This document shows positions 1-5,378 of a stretch of 5,628 nucleotides of DNA, in pieces; position 1 is the first letter of the stretch; every line of letters starts with the position of its first letter. The stretch spans positions 37,850 to 43,477 of the forward strand of contig DAHE01000012.1 in the NCBI GenBank assembly GCA_002508315.1. The letters are read 5' to 3'. Source of the stretch: Thermocladium sp. UBA166. Lineage in GTDB: Archaea; Thermoproteota; Thermoprotei; Thermoproteales; Thermocladiaceae. Under the pieces are notes generated by a model. The model had not been told where the DNA came from. It searched no databases and saw nothing but the letters and a program-made list of their open reading frames with translations. The translations under genes and the position numbers were made by a program.

Positions 1-683
1 GGGGGGGGGGGGATGAGTTTCCATCATCGACTGACGAGATAGTGGTGATCTTCGACAGGAGGATAAGCCCCTCGTACTTCTCCTGGCTGGTTCCGTTGGA
101 TGGAGGCGAGTATAGGGCTGGGGTGGTGGATGAGCCGGGCAGGGTGGCCTCCTCGCTCAATTACTTCCTGAAGAGATTCAACATACACTATAGGCGGAAG
201 TTCGGGGGGAACGTCATGGTGTCATCCAACGGATACATCGCGGCTGGGAGGCTGGCCGCCATAGGCGATTCCACGGGCCTCAATAAGGCATTGACGGGGG
301 GCGGCATACTGACCGGGATATTGAGCGCCAGGCTTCTGGGGGAGGCGCTGGACTCCGCTCAGGACCCCGCCTCCGCGCTTCGGGCTTACGCCAAGGCGCT
401 TTACTCGGCCATGGGGAGGACCCTGAAGCTGTACTCTACGGTGGCTTCCCTGTTGTACCTAAGGAATGGAATTGAAGCCGTGCTGGAGGCACTGGACTCC
501 GTGGGGGGCTTATCAATTGAGGTGGACGACTATGATAACCACGCAAAGGCCGTGGCAGCAGTCCTGCGCCGCCGCCCCTCCCTTATCCTGACGCTGCTGA
601 AGCTATTGCCAAGACTCGACCTGGGGCCGCCCACCGACGTCGTGAAGCTTCTCTTCGATGCTGCTTATGCAGTCAATAATTAA
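1..683 (+). CDS. Geranylgeranyl-reductase-family FAD-dependent oxidoreductase, C-terminal part (5' truncated by window edge)
   Basis: The frame is open from position 3 to the TAA at 681-683, giving 226 visible codons with no stop before the left edge, so the true start lies outside; the GTG at 42 is internal. The visible part shows a substrate-side segment with aromatic residues (YFSWLVPL, from nt 75), then the second FAD-contacting motif IGDSTG (nt 261-278) and TGGGI (from nt 294). These match the GDAAG...TGGGI signature of archaeal geranylgeranyl reductases and related flavin hydroxylases. Family members reduce isoprenoid double bonds, for example in archaeal ether lipids or quinone side chains, using FADH2. 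The N-terminal Rossmann GxGxxG half is missing, so substrate cannot be assigned. The usual Ala-Ala of GDAAG is Ser-Thr here. The protein ends with a helical tail rich in Leu and Arg. The following exporter has its own promoter, so co-transcription is not required. Confidence 0.8.
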   Translation, partial: GGGDEFPSSTDEIVVIFDRRISPSYFSWLVPLDGGEYRAGVVDEPGRVASSLNYFLKRFNIHYRRKFGGNVMVSSNGYIAAGRLAAIGDSTGLNKALTGGGILTGILSARLLGEALDSAQDPASALRAYAKALYSAMGRTLKLYSTVASLLYLRNGIEAVLEALDSVGGLSIEVDDYDNHAKAVAAVLRRRPSLILTLLKLLPRLDLGPPTDVVKLLFDAAYAVNN

Positions 684-692
684 GTTTTTAAG
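684..692 (+). promoter_or_regulatory. TATA box for the MFS exporter gene
   Basis: The sequence GTTTTTAAG begins immediately after the TAA of the upstream gene. Its T-run starts 30 nt before the ATG at 715. Archaeal TATA boxes are centred about 26-27 nt before the transcription start, so the mRNA is expected to begin at or next to that ATG, giving a leaderless transcript. The same box and similar spacing occur before the dehydrogenase gene in this window, which supports the call. Confidence 0.65.
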
Positions 693-714
693 CTTGACAT
701 TTAGAAGGCGAGCC

Positions 715-2382
715 ATGACCATAGCCACCCAAGTGTCCCCCTCCGGTCGGAGAAGCGTCTTGCTGAATGCATTCCTGGGCTCGTTCGTCGCCGCAATGAA
801 TATATCGATGCTGATAATAGCATTGCCCGCCATATTCGATGGCATACGCGTATACCCATTATCGCCCCTCGGCTTCACGTCAATGATATGGTTGATAGTA
901 TCGTATCCCCTCGCGCTGGCCGTGGCCATACCGATAAGCGGGCGGCTCTCCGACATGTATGGAAGGGGCAAGCTATTCACCATAGGCTTCCTGGTGTTCA
1001 CGTTGAGCTCCCTACTCCTCGGCCTGGCCCAGGGAAGCGGGGAAGCCGCGGCAGCGGAGCTGATAGCGCTCAGGATAATGCAGGGAGCGGGCGGCAGCTT
1101 CATGTTCAGCAACAGCCCGGCGCTCATAATGGACGTGTACCCCCCACGTGACCGCGGCTTTGCCTTAGGCGTAATAGGAATATCGTTCAGCGCAGGATCA
1201 GTGATTGGATTACTGGTGGGAGGCGGGCTGGCCGTAATTAATTGGAGGCTCGTATTCCTGATAAACGCGATAGTGGGCTCGATTGGGACTTATTGGTCGT
1301 ATAAGGTATTGTACAAATTATCGCCGGGCTCCAGCTCCGTTAGGATAGACTGGGGCGGCGCTGCGCTGCTGGCCGCGGCGTTGGTGTCGGTGCTGGTCGC
1401 ACTTAACTTGGGCATGCTTCCCTACGGCAATCAACCCCTGGGTTGGGGGAACCCGCTCGTGTGGACCCTATTGGCTGTGGGCGCGGCGCTGCTGGCGCTG
1501 CTTGTCCAAGTGGAGCGCAGGATCAATGAGCCAATGCTTCGCCTGGACCTGTTCAAGATAAGGCAATTCACGTTCGGCGTTATGAGCGCGTTCTTCCTAT
1601 TCCTGGCCCAGGGAGCCAATATATTCGTGCTATCCATGCTGTTGCAAGCGATTTATCTCCCAATGCATGGCGTGCCTTACAGCGAGACCCCATTGCTGGC
1701 CGGCATATACTTGATACCGAACAGCGTGGCCAACGCACTCTTCGCGCCAATAGGGGGGAGGCTGGTGAATAGGCTGGGGGCCAGGTTCGTGTCCACGAGC
1801 GGCGCGGCAATAGCGGCCGCAAGCTTTGAGCTGCTGGCGCTTCTTCCCGCTGACTTCAACTACGCAGTGTTCGCCGCGGTGCTCTTCTTAATGGGGGCAG
1901 GGTTTGGCCTCTTCATGTCCCCCAATCAAGTATCAATACTTACCCCTGTCCCCCCCACGGACCGCTCGGCGGCGTCCGGCATGAGGGCAAGCATGCAGAA
2001 CGTGGGGTCCCTCACCAGCATAGTGATCTTCCTATCCCTGATAATAATCGGCACCTACTCAACCCTCTCGACCGCGTTAATGAATGCCTTGATGAGGGCC
2101 GGCGTGCAAGCCGCCACGGCTGGCCAGCTCAGCAGCATACCGCCCGCAATAGCCTTATTCGCCGCCTTCCTTGGGTACGATCCCATCAGCACGCTGGCCA
2201 GTCTCACCCATGCCTCCATCCCCCCACAGCTCCTCGCCGAGCTGACGAAGCCCAGCTTCTTCCCAACCGCGATAGCTCCAGCCACCATAAATGGCTTCCA
2301 CTATGCGTACCATATTGCCGCGCTGATGGCATTCACTGCCGCGATTCTCTCGCTGCTGAGGGGCCGGGAGAGGCTGGAGTGA
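715..2382 (+). CDS. MFS exporter, DHA2 (EmrB/QacA-like) family, 14 membrane segments
   Basis: A 555-residue integral membrane transporter, expected to be a proton-coupled drug or metabolite exporter in the cytoplasmic membrane; the substrate is unknown. About 14 hydrophobic segments can be counted, which fits DHA2 rather than 12-helix MFS proteins. TM1 holds the family's ALP-type motif (IALPAI, residues 35-40). Motif A is GRLSDMYGR (76-84), motif B is RIMQGAGG (120-127), and a motif C-like GISFSAGSVIG (155-165) precedes GGG (169-171) in TM5, with Ser where the usual Pro stands. WRLVFLIN (177-184) follows. A loop of about 80 residues separates TM13 and TM14, common in this family. An ATG at 658 would add 19 residues and overlap the upstream gene, but a TATA box at 684-692 lies inside that extension and points to the ATG at 715. 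No regulator gene is adjacent. It converges on the HAD gene with a 4-bp gap. Confidence 0.9.
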   Translation: MTIATQVSPSGRRSVLLNAFLGSFVAAMNISMLIIALPAIFDGIRVYPLSPLGFTSMIWLIVSYPLALAVAIPISGRLSDMYGRGKLFTIGFLVFTLSSLLLGLAQGSGEAAAAELIALRIMQGAGGSFMFSNSPALIMDVYPPRDRGFALGVIGISFSAGSVIGLLVGGGLAVINWRLVFLINAIVGSIGTYWSYKVLYKLSPGSSSVRIDWGGAALLAAALVSVLVALNLGMLPYGNQPLGWGNPLVWTLLAVGAALLALLVQVERRINEPMLRLDLFKIRQFTFGVMSAFFLFLAQGANIFVLSMLLQAIYLPMHGVPYSETPLLAGIYLIPNSVANALFAPIGGRLVNRLGARFVSTSGAAIAAASFELLALLPADFNYAVFAAVLFLMGAGFGLFMSPNQVSILTPVPPTDRSAASGMRASMQNVGSLTSIVIFLSLIIIGTYSTLSTALMNALMRAGVQAATAGQLSSIPPAIALFAAFLGYDPISTLASLTHASIPPQLLAELTKPSFFPTAIAPATINGFHYAYHIAALMAFTAAILSLLRGRERLE

Positions 2383-2386
2383 GGGG

Positions 2387-3052
2387 CTAGTTAATCAATT
2401 CAAGCAGGGTTTTAATTCGTAGGTGCGGCAGTGAAGTGTGATCCTCGCTTCTGACTAGTACCGCGCTCATTCCGGCAGTGACGGCTCCCAATACGTCGCT
2501 GGCCCTGTCCCCCACGTACAAGCAGTCCTCCGCCTCCACGCCTAGGAGCTCCGCCGCCAAGAGGAAGGGGGCTGAGTCGGGCTTCGTCTCCTCGGTGTCG
2601 TCCCCTGCCACCACGACCACGTCGAAGTAGTGAAGCAGGCCGCTGGCCTCCATCCTGGCCCTCTTGAAGCCGGGAATACCATCCGTGTTGGCCACTATCC
2701 CCAGTCGGCGGCTGGGCCTCAGTGATTTGATTAGGGTCTCTGCGTCGGGGAAGGGCTTGCTGTGTCGAATCCATGAATCCCAATACATCTTGACGAGGCC
2801 AAGCACCTCGCCTTGCCTCTCCTCTCGTACTCCAAGCCTATCCAGTAGGTCTAGGAACCACGCGCGTCTGTCGAACAATCGCCTAGCTTCCATTCTATTC
2901 TCTATATACTCCAACATGGTTGATGTCTCCTCCATGGAAACCCCATGAAGCGAGGCCACCGCTGTAGCCACCGCCTCCCTAGCGCTCCTCCTTCCATCCT
3001 CTACATGCATCAGCGTATCGTCGAAATCGAATAGAACCGCCTTTACTTCCAC
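2387..3052 (-). CDS. HAD-superfamily hydrolase (phosphatase-like, stand-alone)
   Basis: A cytosolic haloacid-dehalogenase-fold hydrolase of 221 residues, probably a phosphatase on a small phosphorylated metabolite; the substrate cannot be read from sequence. Motif I is LFDFDDTL, with nucleophile Asp9 and general acid Asp11. A helical cap follows at about residues 16-98. Motif II is in the segment LGIVANTDG (117-125), motif III is Lys157-Pro158, and motif IV is VGDRASD with Asp182 and Asp186 for magnesium. The length fits a C1-cap HAD (PGP/HAD-IA-like). The first possible start is an ATG at 3067, adding MQGRP. I prefer the GTG at 3052, because a TATA-like box at 3074-3081 sits 28 nt before it and the product then begins MEVKAVLFDFD, like typical family members. 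At residue 121, where motif II usually has Ser or Thr, there is Ala. The gene follows rpiA but appears to have its own promoter. Confidence 0.88.
   Translation of the reverse strand: MEVKAVLFDFDDTLMHVEDGRRSAREAVATAVASLHGVSMEETSTMLEYIENRMEARRLFDRRAWFLDLLDRLGVREERQGEVLGLVKMYWDSWIRHSKPFPDAETLIKSLRPSRRLGIVANTDGIPGFKRARMEASGLLHYFDVVVVAGDDTEETKPDSAPFLLAAELLGVEAEDCLYVGDRASDVLGAVTAGMSAVLVRSEDHTSLPHLRIKTLLELIN
2410..2413 (+). terminator. Possible weak T-tract terminator for the MFS gene
   Basis: A TTTT followed by AATTC about 28 nt past the MFS stop is the only T-rich run near its 3' end. Archaeal RNA polymerase can stop on oligo-T tracts without a hairpin, but four T residues is weak, and the site lies inside the oppositely oriented HAD coding region. 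This is a tentative call. Confidence 0.2.
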
Positions 3053-3073
3053 TGGCCTGCCTTGCATGCAGGA

Positions 3074-3081
3074 ATTAAAAT
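3074..3081 (-). promoter_or_regulatory. TATA-like box for the HAD hydrolase gene
   Basis: Read on the - strand this is ATTTTAAT, in the short gap after rpiA. Its T-run starts 28 nt before the GTG at 3052, the same spacing as the dehydrogenase promoter, but only 13 nt before the ATG at 3067, which is too close for transcription to start upstream of that ATG. The T-run could also help end the rpiA transcript. Confidence 0.5.
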
Positions 3082-3109
3082 CTATTGCGGATAAGGGGGA
3101 TGCAATTCA

Positions 3110-3796
3110 TCAATCCATTACTGAGACCCCGGTCTCTGTGCCTATTATGGCTTTGCTGACCTTGGATCCATTAAATATGCCGACCTCGACAACACCCGGT
3201 ATCGACTTCAGCTCCCTCTCCTCGCCGGCATCTATCTCCTCGGATGAGTGAATGTAATCTAACACGTAATTCCCATTATCGGTCACAACAGGCCCCCTCT
3301 TATCGCTTCCAATCCTCAGCCTGGCCTCCCCGCCCAGCCTCCTCTCCACGGCCTCCTTGACTGCCCTCCACGCGAAGGGAATCACCTCTATCGGAATTGG
3401 GCGGCCGCCCGGTATGCTAGCCACTACCTTGCCCTCGTCCGCTATTACTATGAAGGAGGAGGCCCAGTAATCCACTATCTTCTCCCTAGTCAAGGCCCCG
3501 CCTCCCCCCTTTATCAGGTTTCGATGGCCATCTATTGCATCCGCGCCATCTATGGCCACGTCTATTCTATCCACTTGCCATAACTGCCTAATTAAGCCTC
3601 CCATGCCCAGCTCCACGGCGTTTACCTCCACCTCGCTTGAGGTGGGCACTATGCTCACCTCGATGCCCTCCGACCTGATCCTCCCCGCCAGCATCTCCAG
3701 GAATATCTGGGCAGTGCTTCCAGAGCCGGCGCCCACCACCATGCCGTCCCTCACGTACTGCAACGCGGCGGCTGCGGCCCTTTCCTTACCGCTCAT
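3110..3796 (-). CDS. rpiA: Ribose-5-phosphate isomerase A
   Basis: A 228-residue cytosolic enzyme interconverting ribose 5-phosphate and ribulose 5-phosphate. In archaea it links ribulose-monophosphate-derived or pentose intermediates to nucleotide and PRPP synthesis. Diagnostic blocks are all present: phosphate loop GSGST (24-28), PTSSE (51-55), AIDGADAID (81-89) with Asp83 and Asp86, and LIKGGGGALTREK (94-106) with Lys96 and Glu105. These correspond to Asp81, Asp84, Lys94 and Glu103 of the E. coli enzyme. TDNGNYVLD and PGVVEVGIF follow in the C-terminal half. Length is normal for RpiA. A GTG at 3805 could add three residues, but the ATG at 3796 has a GGTGG motif 5 nt upstream. The start overlaps the end of the dehydrogenase gene by 11 bp, which implies co-transcription and translational coupling. 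No metabolic link between the two products is obvious. Confidence 0.97.
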   Translation of the reverse strand: MSGKERAAAAALQYVRDGMVVGAGSGSTAQIFLEMLAGRIRSEGIEVSIVPTSSEVEVNAVELGMGGLIRQLWQVDRIDVAIDGADAIDGHRNLIKGGGGALTREKIVDYWASSFIVIADEGKVVASIPGGRPIPIEVIPFAWRAVKEAVERRLGGEARLRIGSDKRGPVVTDNGNYVLDYIHSSEEIDAGEERELKSIPGVVEVGIFNGSKVSKAIIGTETGVSVMD

Positions 3797-5168
3797 GAAT
3801 TCCACCCACCGTTGGCCTGCCTATTCCCATGTATATAACGTTCCTGGGGGGATTCCTCCAATTCCTTATCACGTGCCTCGCATCCACCACTGCAGCCCTG
3901 GCGTTTCTCTGCCCTATATCATCAAGGCTGAGCTTGAAGTACTCGCTGTGATCAGTCAATATGGCTATCACATCGGCCCTCAGGGCCGCGTCAAGGTCCT
4001 TAGTCAGCGGCACCCCCAGCTCCCTCAACACGTCGTCCCGCTCAACGAATGGATCGTGCACCAGCAACCGCTTGAATCCGTTATTCACCAAGTGCCTTAT
4101 CACGTCATAGGACGGGCTCAGCCTCGTGTCGTCCACGTCGCCCCTGAAGGCCAGGCCCAGCACTGATATGCGTGGATCCGCCTCATTAATTAAGCCCGCC
4201 GCCTCCCTTATCAACTCGAACACGTACTTGGCCGACATCACGTTTATCTGCCTGCCGAGGGCAGTCAAGTCAAGTTGGGTCCCTATCCTCCTAGCGGCAT
4301 ACAGCAGGAACTGGGGGTACACGGGTATGCACGAGCCGCCCACCCCCGGGCCCGGTTTATGTAGGTGAGAGTAGGGTTGGCTGTTCGCGGCGTCCCTCAC
4401 CTCGTCGAAATCTATCCCAAGATCCCTGCATAGCCTGGCCACCTCGTTGGCGAGAGCTATGTTTACATCCCTGTACACACCCTCCACTAACTTCTCAGTC
4501 TCGGCCACCGTGGGCGAGCTCACCTCCAGTACCCCCTTCCTGGCTATGACCCCGTACAGGGCCTTGGCAGCCCTCGCGCTCCGAGGCCCTACGCCTCCTA
4601 TCACCTTCGGGTAGCGCTCCTCTATGTCTTGTATCGCCCTCCCAACATATATGCGCTCGGGAGAGTACACCAGGCCGAAGTCATCCTCCACGGTCAAGCC
4701 GCTGGCCCGCTCCAGCGCTGGCTTGGCTATATCCAGGGTGGTCCTGGGGGGGACCGATGACTCTATTATAACTAGGTCGCCTCGCTTAAGTCCCTTTCCT
4801 ATGCCTTCCATGGCTGACAGAAACGCCTCGAACCTGGGCTCTCCGTCCCTTATGTAGATGGGAACTGTGACTATCTTGACTTGACTATTGGCAGACGCCT
4901 CCTCGCCGTCCATTGTGTACGAGAAGCTCTTCGAGAGCCTCCTCAGCTCAGCCTCAACCGTTGAGTCGCTCAGCTTGAACGTGCACGACTTGAATGCGGC
5001 CACCTTTCTTTGATCGGCATCAACCCCTATCACCCTGGCTCCCGCCCTAGCCCATACGGCAGCTATGGCGGTGCCCACGTAGCCCATGCCATAAATGGCA
5101 ACAGTCAACTCGCCGCGCTTTAATGAATTTATTAAGTCCTCATCACTCATCTCGAGCAGGTTAACCAT
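3786..5168 (-). CDS. Nucleotide-sugar 6-dehydrogenase, UDP-N-acetylmannosamine (or UDP-glucose-type) dehydrogenase family
   Basis: A 460-residue cytosolic NAD-dependent enzyme that oxidises C6 of a UDP-sugar to a uronic acid in two steps, supplying precursors for surface glycans or protein N-glycans. The N-terminal Rossmann domain has GMGYVG (27-32) with acidic Asp50 after the second strand, indicating NAD. SPERIYVG (169-176), Lys226 in VAETEKLVE, and RDVNIALANE (233-242) follow. Catalytic Cys280 lies in GPGVGGSCIPVYP (273-285). The C-terminal UDP-binding domain begins around GLAFRGDVDDTRLSPS (338-353). The SPER, RDVNIALANE and CIPVYP forms resemble UDP-ManNAc/UDP-GlcNAc dehydrogenases more than UDP-glucose dehydrogenases, but the substrate is inferred. 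The position four after Cys280, Asp in the Streptococcus UDP-glucose enzyme, is Tyr284. The ATG at 5168 is chosen because a TATA box lies 28 nt upstream. It is the first gene of an operon with rpiA. Confidence 0.93.
   Translation of the reverse strand: MVNLLEMSDEDLINSLKRGELTVAIYGMGYVGTAIAAVWARAGARVIGVDADQRKVAAFKSCTFKLSDSTVEAELRRLSKSFSYTMDGEEASANSQVKIVTVPIYIRDGEPRFEAFLSAMEGIGKGLKRGDLVIIESSVPPRTTLDIAKPALERASGLTVEDDFGLVYSPERIYVGRAIQDIEERYPKVIGGVGPRSARAAKALYGVIARKGVLEVSSPTVAETEKLVEGVYRDVNIALANEVARLCRDLGIDFDEVRDAANSQPYSHLHKPGPGVGGSCIPVYPQFLLYAARRIGTQLDLTALGRQINVMSAKYVFELIREAAGLINEADPRISVLGLAFRGDVDDTRLSPSYDVIRHLVNNGFKRLLVHDPFVERDDVLRELGVPLTKDLDAALRADVIAILTDHSEYFKLSLDDIGQRNARAAVVDARHVIRNWRNPPRNVIYMGIGRPTVGGIHER
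3802..3806 (-). promoter_or_regulatory. Shine-Dalgarno-like site for rpiA
   Basis: GGTGG on the - strand, inside the end of the dehydrogenase gene, lies 5 nt before the ATG at 3796. Its GGTG matches the archaeal anti-Shine-Dalgarno complement (GGAGGTGA). An internal gene of an operon needs such a site, unlike the leaderless first genes here. It also favours ATG 3796 over GTG 3805, which overlaps the motif. Confidence 0.5.
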
Positions 5169-5188
5169 GATAGCGACGGATCGGTAGA

Positions 5189-5197
5189 ATTAAAAAC
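5189..5197 (-). promoter_or_regulatory. TATA box for the dehydrogenase-rpiA operon
   Basis: On the - strand this reads GTTTTTAAT, preceded by the purine-containing TTAA, and its T-run begins 28 nt before the ATG at 5168. The spacing predicts transcription starting at or within a few bases of the ATG, so a leaderless message. No Shine-Dalgarno motif is visible before this start, in agreement. Confidence 0.7.
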
Positions 5198-5231
5198 TTA
5201 ACCCATCCAAGTCCAACCCCCTGCTCCTGCA

Positions 5232-5246
5232 AGAGGCAAGGCCTCT
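5232..5246. repeat. Perfect 6-bp inverted repeat in the divergent intergenic region
   Basis: AGAGGC and GCCTCT are separated by AAG, giving a perfect hairpin or palindrome centred on 5239. It lies about 43 bp upstream of the dehydrogenase TATA box and about 100 bp upstream of the rpl12 TATA box, so an operator role is possible but not shown. It could also be a chance palindrome. Confidence 0.35.
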
Positions 5247-5337
5247 AGGCTCATTACGTTGAAAAATGATCAATTATGCGCGAGGCTCTGCTGAAAGACA
5301 GATTCACCGGGAAGGCTGGGGGGTCTGGGGGCAAAAA

Positions 5338-5347
5338 TTTTTATAAG
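5338..5347 (+). promoter_or_regulatory. TATA box for rpl12
   Basis: TTTTTATAAG preceded by an A-run is the best TATA-box match in the window. The usual spacing puts the transcription start at about 5366-5370, so the mRNA would have a leader of only about 9-13 nt before the GTG at 5379. An AGGAGGC at 5352-5358 lies between the TATA box and that start, so it would not be in the mRNA and is 20 nt from the GTG. Confidence 0.75.
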
Positions 5348-5378
5348 CACATAGGAGGCAGTTGTTTCGGTGAATTAG

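Larger units (their letters stand above)
5169..5378. other. Divergent intergenic region between the dehydrogenase operon and rpl12
   Basis: This 210-bp stretch contains two outward-facing promoters (5189-5197 leftward, 5338-5347 rightward), a short palindrome at 5232-5246 and a G-rich tract at 5309-5331. I see no tRNA, no complete C/D-box RNA and no convincing protein-coding gene. It is the only sizeable non-coding stretch in the window. Confidence 0.7.

Noticed and set aside
603..1127. 174-codon open frame on the - strand
   Set aside because: It lies wholly opposite the end of the reductase gene and the start of the exporter, has no recognisable domain, and is a shadow of GC-rich codons on the other strand.
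3552..4166. 204-codon open frame on the + strand
   Set aside because: It is antisense to both rpiA and the dehydrogenase, whose motifs are unmistakable, and its His/Pro/Val-rich translation resembles no family I know.
5266..5294. Possible C/D-box RNA half (ATGATCA, 18 nt, CTGA)
   Set aside because: The box C match is imperfect, there is no second C'/D pair, and no terminal stem was found, so a guide RNA is not supported.
5266..5346. 26-codon frame starting ATG ATC AAT upstream of rpl12
   Set aside because: Its stop codon lies in the rpl12 TATA box, it has no promoter or Shine-Dalgarno site, and it runs through the G-rich tract. It is too short to distinguish from chance.
5352..5358. AGGAGGC as a ribosome binding site for rpl12
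   Set aside because: It lies only a few bases after the TATA box, before the predicted transcription start, and is 20 nt from the GTG, too far to serve as a Shine-Dalgarno site.
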